Assembly (NCBI GenBank): GCA_030268105.1
Contig: BSDZ01000112.1
Span: 124,001-188,000 of the forward strand
DNA length: 64,000 bases
Origin: Volvox africanus
Taxonomy: Eukaryota > Chlorophyta > Chlorophyceae > Chlamydomonadales > Volvocaceae
Direction: 5' to 3'
A program made the translations under genes and the position numbers. Position 1 is the first letter of the stretch. Each line of letters starts with the position of its first letter. Below are positions 1-9,336 of the stretch, piece by piece. The notes under the pieces were generated by a model. It worked only from the letters and a program-made list of their open reading frames with translations. It was not told where the DNA came from and made no database searches.

Positions 1-726
1 ATCACAAAAATAAATATCAAAGACAAATATCGGGATCAAACATTTTACTCGCACATGTTCCGCCCCGCGATGCATGTTGCTAGGAATCATGTATTTTAAT
101 ATAATGCACCCACACGCCTCGTGGACGGCTCCCCCTAAATCCTTTAGCCGGAACCTCTAAATATATATGTACTGATTACTCATAAATATAATTGCGTTTA
201 GCTAAACAGCAATAACTGCATTTGAAATGTCACGACAGCCGCCCTCCTCGCGGCTATGGCTTGTGGCTTGGGCATTTCTCGTGCTCTTCCAGCTTCCTCG
301 ACAAGAACATCTAAATTATTTGCTCTTTCTTCGGAGACAACTGCACCAATCTGCGTGGTGTCAACGGGCGTCGGCTAACATCAACTTTGGCCCATTCCGA
401 AACGGCCGACCCTAAGTCCGCGGCGGCAGCAGAGGGGGTGATTTCTTATGCAGACGGCGTCATCTCCCGGAGGCAACTCGCAACTTGTAAGTGAGCTTTC
501 TTTTGTTTCGCGTATCAAGCCCGCCATTGCTGCGGGATTCGATTGTGAGAAAAACGCGATTGCATACATGTGTGTCTGCCTTCATGTAAAATAGGTAACA
601 ATCAGTATCTTAGTATATTGATAAGTTTACGTAGCTATCTAGCTATCTAGCTTGGCTTCACGCACATCTCTCTGCTATCTATCTATCTATGTCCTTACGT
701 ACGGCTCCCCACTCGCTTGCTTACAG
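1..726 (+). other. 5' flank and possible first exon of the interrupted Cys-rich gene
   Basis: A reading frame from an ATG at 227 encodes a signal-peptide-like start (basic MSRQPPSSR, then a hydrophobic LWLVAWAFLVLF stretch) and stops at 413-415. A strong donor-like site (gtaagtgag) lies at 487. The frame open just before it, with phase 1, would join correctly to the exon that starts at 727. I could not resolve one consistent first exon, because two frames compete between about 330 and 486. The rest of 1-226 shows nothing recognisable. The link to the downstream gene is inference from phase and position. Confidence 0.3.
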
Positions 727-746
727 CGTGCCCTGGAGCGTCCGGC

Positions 747-751
747 TACGT
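747..751. repeat. Target site duplication of element A, left copy (TACGT)
   Basis: TACGT directly precedes the left LTR and is repeated exactly at 8218-8222 after the right LTR. Five bases is the usual duplication length for Ty3/gypsy integrases. Confidence 0.95.
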
Positions 752-1565
752 TGTTGTACCTCTCGTTCGCGTTTGCTCATGAGTATCTGCACGTCTGGAG
801 ACTATCGATGCCGATGCGCGAGCACTTGCAAGTACAGCAAGGCAAGCGAGAGCAAACAGAGACAGCGGAAGACTTCAAGACGAAGAGAGATATAACTTAC
901 GGTCTTACAGGTCGGAATGATGCAATGGACGAAATCGCCGTCAGCGCCGGAAGCAAGCAATCATCACGCGGCGGTGATTAGCGAAGTTCAGGCTTAGCTC
1001 GGGCTAAGTAGAGTAATAGTAATGTAGAACACACAAGTGTTCTCCGGTATCGAATGTCTTTTTTTGCTTAGCCGTCCTCGCATCTGTTATACTCGCAGCA
1101 TCGCAATGCCGTACGATTCACATTAGGAGGCCGATCCTAGATGTGACAACCCTACTGCGTCTAGGCGATGTCTACGCATAACAACATATAAGCCTTTCCG
1201 GCATTCGCATGATGCAAGGGTCCGGATAACGATATCCGGTTGCTGGGCATGTATCGCGACGAGTGCGGCGCTCTCAACGTGTGCTGTAATGAAGTAATAT
1301 TATATCAGATAATATTACTTATCGTTTCATAGCACGAGCATAATGCGCACTTCAATGATTCGGTCATTCATGCATGCTAGGCGGATTTGCCATGATGCGA
1401 TGTCGCGATGGATATTGACAACATGCCAGATGCATATATAAATATATGCGAATACATTTATATAATGCAGATTCATTCATATGTAATGCGTTCATCACAA
1501 AAGCACTTCGCCTCGTAGGATCGCGTCGACCTACGCGTCGGCGGGAAATGAACCGTAGCACAACA
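752..1565 (-). repeat. LTR of element A (3' LTR in element orientation)
   Basis: 814 bp, matching 7404-8217 without a difference that I can see. It contains a TA-rich hairpin near 1290-1320 (GTAATATTA / TAATATTAC) that recurs in all related LTRs in this window. Confidence 0.95.
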
Positions 1566-1580
1566 ATTATCCCCCCTCCC
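1566..1580 (-). other. Polypurine tract of element A
   Basis: On the minus strand the sequence just before the 3' LTR is GGGAGGGGGGATAAT. This is a typical plus-strand DNA primer for an LTR retrotransposon. Confidence 0.8.
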
Positions 1581-1624
1581 GTATGCAGCGTCCTCGCTGC
1601 ATCATACAGCATCGACTGCAGGGG

Positions 1625-4600
1625 TCATTGGGCTTGCGTGGCACGTTTGCGGGCTTCTTCGAGCAGGGGTTTCATGTCCTGTGAGAAGTTGCGTGCCGGT
1701 TCCCATGAGTTGTGCTCGTCGGTATACCCTGTCCACTTAACCAAGTACTCGTGTACTGTTCGCTTACGTCGGTGTCGGCCCACACGACGCGCGCGATAAT
1801 CTAACACCCGCTCCACATCGTAAAACTTCTGTTTACCAGCGATCCAGGTCTCGGGAACTGGTTCGATCGCTGCGGGGGCGTTAGCAGGCTCAGGGACGGG
1901 TTCCGTACTACGATACGGACGAACAAGCAATACGTGAAACGTGGGGTGAATGGTCATATCAGTGGGCAATGCAAGCTCCACAGCCACATTCCCAACCATG
2001 CGCACGACAGGATACGGACCAATCCAACGGGGTAAGAGTTTTCGGGATCCGTCGGCCAAGGAACGCAAGTTCTTGGTGCTTAGCAACACGAGTTGCCCTT
2101 CCGAAAACGTCACATCCTGCTTAGATTTGTTATAGTATTCCATCGTTCGTTGCTGCGCCGCGTCCAAACACGACTTCGCGTCTGTGATTCGGGACATAAA
2201 AGACTTGGCAAAAAGTTTAGCAGCAGGCACGTTCACTTCCAACTCACGCCACACGGGTAGCGCGGGATGAAACCCGTAGTTAAGAAAGAACGGACTTTTG
2301 CCTGTAGAGCGGTTAACAGCGTTGTTAAGCGCGAATTCTGCCGCAGTCAAATATGTATCCCAAACGAGAGGTGTGCGACCAGCATAATTGCGCAACATAT
2401 CACCCAACGTGCTGTTTGTGCGTTCGGTTTGACCATCAGTCTGCGGGTGATACGCCGTGCTCAGGTTGACGCGCATGCCAACTAGTTTGCAGAGCGCTTC
2501 CCAAAACTTAGACGTGAACTGTCCACCGCGGTCCGAGATCACATTTTTGGGAATCCCGTGTAACCGAACCACATTATCGAAAAACAAACGTGCGGTTTGC
2601 TCAGCCGTGCAGGATGATGTGCATGGTGCTAGGTGAACCATCTTAGTCAGACGATCGACCATTACGAACACCGCATCGTATCCCTCCTCAGTTTTGGGCA
2701 GCGCGACTACGAAGTCCATGGAAACACTTTCCCAAGGCGCATCCGGGACAGGCAACGGTTGCAACAACCCATGGCCCTTACCGGACAAAGCCTTATTGCG
2801 CTGGCACAGACTGCATGTCTGGACGAAGTTCGCCGCATCCTTAGCCAAACGAGGCCACCAAAAGGAACGTTGCACCAAGTCGATCAATCGCTTGCTACCA
2901 GGGTGTCCTGCTAACGGGTCCTCGTGGAACCGCGCAAGGATGTCGTAGCGTAGCGCGTCGTCGTTCGGAACGACGATTTGCGTAGCTGCACCCTCCGTCC
3001 GTAGCCAAAGGCCATTCTGCTTGCGAAGGTTTTCTACATTAGCCGGGTCCGCGAACCAGGCGTCTGCGCTGTAGGCAACCTTCAACCGCTCCGCGAGGTC
3101 CGTCGCGATCGGAACCTCCTCGCTACGCGGCCGCACGACGGGCGCTGCCAAAATTGCAGCGTGTAGCGACGGATGTCGACTGAGAGCATCGGCAATATTC
3201 AATTTACCAGAAATATACTCCCAGGTGCAGTTGAACCTAGCTAGATATTCCATCCACCTAGCTTGACGGCGGTTCAACGTCGGAACGCTTTGCAAAAACG
3301 TTAAGGGCTTATGGTCAGTCTTTAAAGTAAACGGGCGTCCCTCGAGGTAACAGCGCCATTCCTTTAAAGCATGCAGCACGGCCAGAAGCTCCTGTTCCCC
3401 GGTGGTGTAGCGAATCTCCGCACCAGAAAACTTCTTACTCGTGAAGGCGATCGGTCGCCCTTCCTGTAACAATACAGCGCCGCTTCCAAATATTGAGGCA
3501 TCAGACACTACCTCAACACGAAATGGCAACGAGTAATCAGGGAATGCAAGGGTGACATCTTCGGCAACGATTCGTTTGAGCTCTTCGAATGCCCGCTGGC
3601 ATTGCGACGTCCACGACTCGAGCGAAACGAAAACGCCTTTGCGAGTTAAGTTAGTAAGCGGGGCCGCAATGATGGAATATTTTTCAATGAACTTCCGGAA
3701 ATAATTGGTCAAGCCAAGGAACTTACGCAGCTCCGTGAGGTTCTGAGGCGCGGGCCAATCGCGAACCACGGCGACCTTCCGCGGGTCCATCTTCACACCG
3801 GTGGCCGACACAATGTGGCCCAAATATTCCACCTGAGGCTGCGCCCAAAAGCATTTGGCGCGTTTAGCAAACAATTGCTCCCGCCTCATAACGTCGAGCA
3901 CAAGCCGCAGATGCTCCAAGTGCTCCTCGCGCGTCTTAGAATATACCAAGATGTCATCCAGGTAGCAAACAACGAACCTGTCGATAAACGGCCTAAACAT
4001 TCGGTCCATAACCGCCTGAAACGTCGCAGGGGCATTAGTCAAACCAAACGATAGGACCGTATACTCAAAGTGACCGAAGGGCGTCCGAAAAGTGACCGAA
4101 GGGCGTCCGGTTTTCGGGATATCAGAGGCAGCGATGCGAATCTGATTGTAGCCCTGTTGTAAGTCAATTGAGGAAAAATAAGCCGAGCCCTCCAGCTTAT
4201 CCAACAGGTCGTCAACGCGTGGCAAAGGGTAGCGATTTTTCACCGTATTCGCATTTAACCCCCGGTAATCGATGCACATGCGCAAGGTCCCATCCTTCTT
4301 ACCGACAAACAAAATCGGTGCAGAATACGGGGATGTGCTGGGGCGTATCATACCCTTCGCGAGCAAATCCGTCACCTGGCGCTTCACCTCGTCCAGCTCC
4401 AATGGACTCAACCTGTACATTGGCCGGGCCGTAGGCTGCGCTCCAGGCATGAGAGGGATTGTGTGATCAACAGGACGCATAGGTGGTAGGCCAGGGATAT
4501 CTTTAAAGACGTCCTCATACTGCGACAGTAGGGCCTCAACCTCAGGATCCGCAGAAATCTGCGCGGTGGTGACACAACAGCTCACCCGCGGCCTTAAAAG

Positions 4601-5608
4601 CAGTCCGTGGGCACCCTTCCGTAACAAACGGACGGCCTCCTTACGCCCGACTAGCTCTGGTTCGATTCGCGCGGCCATTGCGGTCACAGCGAAATTAACC
4701 ATAGGCACCGCCTCAGTTTCGCCCTCCTTTGGTGTGACATATTCGAACGACAGGAAAGGTACCTTAATCGACAGAGTACCCTTGCACATATGCAGGGTTG
4801 CGGTCTCCATGTCGATGCGCGCGCGGTACTGTCGTAATGTCGACGACCCCATTATGTACGGTGCAGTCTCTGCTAAGCCCTGCAGCACGTACGGCCGGGT
4901 CACAACACGCAAAGGGCCTAACGATAGGCTAAGGGTAATCCTGCCCACAATGGGATGCTTACCCCCGTCAGCAAGGGTAACCTGTGGACAATCAGACGAC
5001 TCTGGGGACAACCCCAGCGCATTCACCTCTGCGACAGAGATGAAGTCGTCGCTGGCACCGGTGTCAACAAGTGCCTTCAGAGTACGGCCATTCAAACCGA
5101 TCTGAACCACAGGGACACGGTTATCTACGAGCGAATGCCCAGCAGACAACGTCAGTGCACTTAAGGCGGGTCCGTAACCAACGGCACCCCCATCAGGAGC
5201 TTCGTACCAAACGTCAACCGAGTAGGATAGGTGTGGCCACGGAGCCAGCGTACCCTCCCGATCCACACCATTAAACAAAACGGTGCCCGGCTCGAACCGG
5301 TGGACATGCCGCATACCCCTTAACGATGCCTCTGCCTTGCGCCGACAGAAAGCAGGGAGTAATACACATGCGGCAGTGCCTGGATATTGACGCCTACATC
5401 TCCTGTATATGGCCAACTGTTCCGACATCTCACGCAGAGACGAGGGGATGAACAAAACCACGTGGTTAGACAGATCGATAGACGACAGGGGACGGCGAGG
5501 TGTAAACAAATTACACAACGGGTCAAAGCAGAGAAGTCCCGTGCGTCCGTCAAGCGTGATGCGTCGCGCAATGACTCGCTCGATGTGTCCAAGTACACAA
5601 GGCAACAA
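1625..5608 (-). CDS. pol: Element A pol polyprotein (protease, RT, RNase H, integrase, chromodomain)
   Basis: One open frame of 1,327 residues. The aspartic protease shows LVDTGASDDF near residue 181. The reverse transcriptase has the YLDD box near 549 and SFGLTNAP upstream of it. RNase H shows TDHKPLTFL. Integrase has the H-x-H, C-x-x-C zinc motif (CSLCQ) and the DDE core, including ISDRGGQF near 1026 and YHPQTDGQTER. A chromodomain ends the protein (EYLVKWTGY near 1291, NSWEPARN after it) and would direct integration to marked chromatin in the chromovirus clade. Between PKT and FRTPFG the RT carries five extra residues relative to element D, from a tandem duplication at about 4079-4113. The ORF starts 94 bases after the gag stop, so expression by frameshift or reinitiation is possible; the exact start is uncertain. 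Confidence 0.93.
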   Translation of the reverse strand: MLPCVLGHIERVIARRITLDGRTGLLCFDPLCNLFTPRRPLSSIDLSNHVVLFIPSSLREMSEQLAIYRRCRRQYPGTAACVLLPAFCRRKAEASLRGMRHVHRFEPGTVLFNGVDREGTLAPWPHLSYSVDVWYEAPDGGAVGYGPALSALTLSAGHSLVDNRVPVVQIGLNGRTLKALVDTGASDDFISVAEVNALGLSPESSDCPQVTLADGGKHPIVGRITLSLSLGPLRVVTRPYVLQGLAETAPYIMGSSTLRQYRARIDMETATLHMCKGTLSIKVPFLSFEYVTPKEGETEAVPMVNFAVTAMAARIEPELVGRKEAVRLLRKGAHGLLLRPRVSCCVTTAQISADPEVEALLSQYEDVFKDIPGLPPMRPVDHTIPLMPGAQPTARPMYRLSPLELDEVKRQVTDLLAKGMIRPSTSPYSAPILFVGKKDGTLRMCIDYRGLNANTVKNRYPLPRVDDLLDKLEGSAYFSSIDLQQGYNQIRIAASDIPKTGRPSVTFRTPFGHFEYTVLSFGLTNAPATFQAVMDRMFRPFIDRFVVCYLDDILVYSKTREEHLEHLRLVLDVMRREQLFAKRAKCFWAQPQVEYLGHIVSATGVKMDPRKVAVVRDWPAPQNLTELRKFLGLTNYFRKFIEKYSIIAAPLTNLTRKGVFVSLESWTSQCQRAFEELKRIVAEDVTLAFPDYSLPFRVEVVSDASIFGSGAVLLQEGRPIAFTSKKFSGAEIRYTTGEQELLAVLHALKEWRCYLEGRPFTLKTDHKPLTFLQSVPTLNRRQARWMEYLARFNCTWEYISGKLNIADALSRHPSLHAAILAAPVVRPRSEEVPIATDLAERLKVAYSADAWFADPANVENLRKQNGLWLRTEGAATQIVVPNDDALRYDILARFHEDPLAGHPGSKRLIDLVQRSFWWPRLAKDAANFVQTCSLCQRNKALSGKGHGLLQPLPVPDAPWESVSMDFVVALPKTEEGYDAVFVMVDRLTKMVHLAPCTSSCTAEQTARLFFDNVVRLHGIPKNVISDRGGQFTSKFWEALCKLVGMRVNLSTAYHPQTDGQTERTNSTLGDMLRNYAGRTPLVWDTYLTAAEFALNNAVNRSTGKSPFFLNYGFHPALPVWRELEVNVPAAKLFAKSFMSRITDAKSCLDAAQQRTMEYYNKSKQDVTFSEGQLVLLSTKNLRSLADGSRKLLPRWIGPYPVVRMVGNVAVELALPTDMTIHPTFHVLLVRPYRSTEPVPEPANAPAAIEPVPETWIAGKQKFYDVERVLDYRARRVGRHRRKRTVHEYLVKWTGYTDEHNSWEPARNFSQDMKPLLEEARKRATQAQ

Positions 5609-5701
5609 TGCCTTAACGGCTGGCCGTAAGGATGACCACCGACCACGCGTTAGTTCAGAAATCCCAGGTGGTGCCCCCTCCGCAGGAACCCGGGCAAGCC
5701 C

Positions 5702-6937
5702 CTATTTCGGCTGAGGTACAAACGGCGGCATTAGAGGGCAATCCTTCGTGGAATGATTCTCCGCACACCGTAGACAAACGTTGGCCAATTTCCGACGCTC
5801 GAATTCGGAACGATTGCAATTCCATTTTGGCATAAATGTGTCGTCCGTACGAGTACGCTTCGCGTTGGGGTCGGAACGCTGTGCGGCTGCCGACGACGGC
5901 GCACCACCACGCTTCCTGTTCCTAGCTGGGTCCGAGCTCGGACCTGCTCCTCCTGTACCACGGACACCCGAGCTAGCGCCCCCACGCGCCTTACGTTGCC
6001 CGTTGCTGCGTCGCGTCGCGGCAGTAGGTGTGGGGCGGGTCGCGCCGAGGTCCTGGTCGAGAGCCACAGCTTCCCCAAGCGGATCCTGCACTTGCACGGC
6101 ATTTGCACGAGGGGCAGACTTGACTTCTTCCTCGCCGGCAAGAAGTCGTATCTCCGCGCCCTTAGCAAAAGCGACCAACGCGTCATACGACTTGATCTGC
6201 GCTCCAACCAAGTCAGTGGCGCACCATTTAGCCAAAAGTTTCGTTAGGCCTCGCCTAAACCAAAAGACACGCTCAGATTCGGTGAGGTCAGCAATGGGAG
6301 TCACAAGTGCTTCGAAGCGTGACTGGTACGCAGGTACATTTTCATCCCGACGCATGTGGTAGCTACCGGCTGCCAAAACGTTACGAGCTTCCACATCGCG
6401 TGCTTGAACCTCAGTAGCGAATCGTGCGAGCAAAGCGGCGACTAACTCGTCAAAAGTATAGCTGCCCCGGGCGTTGGTCCAATTGCGATACCAGTCCTTC
6501 GCTGCGCCCTCGAGGGTGTTACCAACGAAGAGACACCTGATACCGTCATTATCGCCACCATGAACAGCCTGGAGATACTTTTTAGCGTCACGCACGTACG
6601 CACGAGTTGCATCGGCTATGCTATGCCCTGGTGTCTTGTCGGTCAGCGAAATATTGAGCCTAGGAACGGGAATCGACAATCTCATCACCTCAGGGATGTC
6701 ATCATGCCCTCGAGCTTGAGGTAATGGCAGAACCCTTGTTCCAGCAGTGTTGTCCATATTCGTGTTCACTGCTGAATGCGGCACAATTAAGTGAGCAGGG
6801 GTCTGAAGGAAAAGGGGCTCTTGAGTGGCTCGCGCGCCAACAGTCTCAAGACCTCTATCCGGTGCTCTAGCAGCCACAACAAAATCGGGCTGGCTAGCTA
6901 GGCTAGTGTGCGGCGTATCGTCATGTTCCGTGGACAT
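5702..6937 (-). CDS. gag: Element A Gag
   Basis: An open frame of 411 residues. The middle third resembles a retrotransposon gag capsid domain (AKDWYRNW, followed by a stretch ending FATEVQARD). Next comes a basic, Gly/Ser/Arg-rich linker (GASSGVRGTGGAGPSS). Near the C terminus is a zinc-knuckle-like motif C-x2-C-x3-H-x4-C (CLRCAENHSTKDC), with H spacing one residue shorter than the usual CCHC. It would assemble the virus-like particle and package RNA. The pol frame follows downstream. The N-terminal region is conserved in element D. Confidence 0.9.
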   Translation of the reverse strand: MSTEHDDTPHTSLASQPDFVVAARAPDRGLETVGARATQEPLFLQTPAHLIVPHSAVNTNMDNTAGTRVLPLPQARGHDDIPEVMRLSIPVPRLNISLTDKTPGHSIADATRAYVRDAKKYLQAVHGGDNDGIRCLFVGNTLEGAAKDWYRNWTNARGSYTFDELVAALLARFATEVQARDVEARNVLAAGSYHMRRDENVPAYQSRFEALVTPIADLTESERVFWFRRGLTKLLAKWCATDLVGAQIKSYDALVAFAKGAEIRLLAGEEEVKSAPRANAVQVQDPLGEAVALDQDLGATRPTPTAATRRSNGQRKARGGASSGVRGTGGAGPSSDPARNRKRGGAPSSAAAQRSDPNAKRTRTDDTFMPKWNCNRSEFERRKLANVCLRCAENHSTKDCPLMPPFVPQPK

Positions 6938-7382
6938 GGAGCACGAAACGATACCCTAGGTTTGCGTAATAGAAGCCGACTTCTATCGCAAAGGCAAGAG
7001 TACAAAGCGATTCGGTGAGCCTACCGACAGTACTCTTGAGAAGATTCAGTAAACTCAGCAAGTACTTGCCCAGCTGAGTCCTGATCTCCGTAGTTTGGGC
7101 AATGAGAGTCGCCAACTGGTCCGGACGAACGCCGGTCTCAGTCGCAGCGGCAAGCAATGCCGGTGCACTGAGATTACCTGCGACTCAGAGCGTACACTTA
7201 CACAACAAGTGCAGCAATCTAAACAAAAGCAATTAAACAATTACAAACCGGAAGCGGCGGCGTCCAAAACGGCGCGGCCTAAGTCTTCGGCAAAAGTATC
7301 TAGCGGTCCTCGTGGTTCGTCGCTGGAACTCGCCATAGAAAGAACCTACTTCCGATTAGACAAAGAGAGACAGTTAGGCAAC

Positions 7383-7400
7383 GAACCTGTCTCGATACCA
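7383..7400 (-). other. Primer-binding site of element A
   Basis: On the minus strand, three bases after the 5' LTR, TGGTATCGAGACAGG begins. TGGTATC matches the 3' end of initiator tRNA-Met used by many plant LTR elements; later positions fit less well. Element D has TGGTAGCGAGATGG in the same place. Confidence 0.55.
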
Positions 7401-7403
7401 AAT

Positions 7404-8217
7404 TGTTGTACCTCTCGTTCGCGTTTGCTCATGAGTATCTGCACGTCTGGAGACTATCGATGCCGATGCGCGAGCACTTGCAAGTACAGCAAGGCAAGCG
7501 AGAGCAAACAGAGACAGCGGAAGACTTCAAGACGAAGAGAGATATAACTTACGGTCTTACAGGTCGGAATGATGCAATGGACGAAATCGCCGTCAGCGCC
7601 GGAAGCAAGCAATCATCACGCGGCGGTGATTAGCGAAGTTCAGGCTTAGCTCGGGCTAAGTAGAGTAATAGTAATGTAGAACACACAAGTGTTCTCCGGT
7701 ATCGAATGTCTTTTTTTGCTTAGCCGTCCTCGCATCTGTTATACTCGCAGCATCGCAATGCCGTACGATTCACATTAGGAGGCCGATCCTAGATGTGACA
7801 ACCCTACTGCGTCTAGGCGATGTCTACGCATAACAACATATAAGCCTTTCCGGCATTCGCATGATGCAAGGGTCCGGATAACGATATCCGGTTGCTGGGC
7901 ATGTATCGCGACGAGTGCGGCGCTCTCAACGTGTGCTGTAATGAAGTAATATTATATCAGATAATATTACTTATCGTTTCATAGCACGAGCATAATGCGC
8001 ACTTCAATGATTCGGTCATTCATGCATGCTAGGCGGATTTGCCATGATGCGATGTCGCGATGGATATTGACAACATGCCAGATGCATATATAAATATATG
8101 CGAATACATTTATATAATGCAGATTCATTCATATGTAATGCGTTCATCACAAAAGCACTTCGCCTCGTAGGATCGCGTCGACCTACGCGTCGGCGGGAAA
8201 TGAACCGTAGCACAACA
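7404..8217 (-). repeat. LTR of element A (5' LTR in element orientation)
   Basis: 814 bp, the partner of 752-1565. It is followed at 8218-8222 by the second TACGT copy. Confidence 0.95.
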
Positions 8218-8222
8218 TACGT
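8218..8222. repeat. Target site duplication of element A, right copy (TACGT)
   Basis: Exact repeat of 747-751. Removing the element and one copy restores an open host exon. Confidence 0.95.
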
Positions 8223-8862
8223 GGCCTTCCCGGATAACGACCATGTGGGTGACACCATGAGCACCTCAAAGAAGCCCATGCAGCAGTGCAACAACGATGT
8301 CAAATGCGTGGCTTACAACTTCGCGGGAGAGCTGAAGAGCAGCGCCACCCCGCTGACTGACGCCCCTGGAAGGTGCCTCTACATCAAGAAAGCCTTCGCT
8401 CCAACCAGTAGGTACCGCGCTCGTCACACATGTGTACGGCAAGTACAAGGCTTATATATGGAGTAGTAATTATCTCGCTAACTGGCTCTTTGGTGTGCTC
8501 ACATCGCAGAGTGTGCCAGCTACACCGGCTACTTGGCCAATGCTGACGTGGACCACACGGGTGACAACATCAACTTTAAAGCCCTGGCCGTCAATAAGAC
8601 CCTCGACAAGTGCAATGCAGACTCCACCTGCAAGGGCTTCAACAGCAATGGATGGCTCAAGAGTGTCGTAAGGCCTACAGTGCCAGCACAAGGAGTGTGC
8701 CTATACACCAAAATACCCCCACAATCTCCCCCACCTCCACCCTCCTCACGTCCACCACCACCACCCCCGCCCTCTCCACGTCTACCCTTCCCGTTGCCTC
8801 CATCATCGTCGTCACCCTCGCCATCACTGCTTAACACTACGGCTGGTAGGTTTCGCTCGTAG

Positions 8863-9336
8863 AATGTGAGGCTGCCTCACTGCAACTACTTTTGGTCGTT
8901 CTGGTTATTTCTTTACTGTTTCAGTTATCGTTCCTGTTATTGTTTGCTGTTTTGCCCACCCGCTGCAGAATTATTTTTGTGTGTACGGAAACCATCCTGT
9001 CATAATGTACGTAGCTGTTATGAAGAATATCAATAGGATTTCAGTTTTGATAGAAGAAGATATTTCAGGCCATAATTTACAGCTCATTATTCGGAAAGCA
9101 TCCAGGTAAGCAGCCATTGGTGAGTGACTACCCATTAATTCAACGAAACAATCAAATTTCTACACATCCAATCCTGCCAATCAAATTTTGTTTATGAGTT
9201 AAATAATCATTTGTACCATGCACCAATCATTTCAATCATCATTAGGTACATACATCCTAACTTCATCTGCCACCGCACATTTAGCAGCCCGCTCTAACAT
9301 AAGCTTAGAAACAAACATGATAGATGTTAGTTCTAT
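8863..9336. other. Intergenic, no gene seen
   Basis: AT-rich sequence between the Cys-rich gene and the convergent minus-strand gene that ends at 9337. It probably holds both 3' UTRs. No repeat or ORF of note. Confidence 0.5.

Larger units (their letters stand above)
752..8217 (-). mobile_element. Element A: full-length Ty3/gypsy chromodomain retrotransposon
   Basis: A 7,466-bp element bounded by two 814-bp LTRs (TGTTGT...ACAACA) and TACGT duplications. On the minus strand the order is LTR, primer-binding site, gag, pol with protease-RT-RNaseH-integrase-chromodomain, polypurine tract, LTR. By eye the two LTRs show no difference, which implies a very recent insertion. Both ORFs are open. One oddity is a short in-frame duplication in the RT region (see findings). 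Elements D and E and the solo LTR around 13,993-20,063 belong to the same family, and all have the same orientation. Confidence 0.95.
727..8862 (+). pseudogene. Host gene with tandem Cys-rich domains, split by retrotransposon A
   Basis: Exon X begins after an acceptor AG at 725-726 and reads CPGASGY up to 751. The frame resumes at 8223 (one TACGT copy removed) and runs to a donor at 8408. Exon Y (8510-8862) follows a 102-bp intron. Both exons are phase 1 at their start, and X is phase 1 at its end. Each encodes one roughly 60-residue domain of the same pattern: Cys, GY, D-x-DH-x-GD, a CN-x-D-x-x-CK/V core, an LKS motif, then CLY-x-K. These are probably PAN/Apple-like extracellular modules, but I do not recognise the exact family. 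Exon Y continues into a Pro/Ser-rich tail and a stop at 8860-8862, as in hydroxyproline-rich algal wall proteins. The 7.5-kb insertion in exon X should inactivate this allele unless it is spliced out. Confidence 0.7.

Noticed and set aside
652..981. 109-residue frame, repeated at 7403-7633
   Set aside because: It lies in the element A LTR and is present in both copies only because the LTRs are the same; no protein features.
5781..6362. 193-residue plus-strand frame
   Set aside because: Antisense shadow of element A gag, which has clear domain features on the minus strand.
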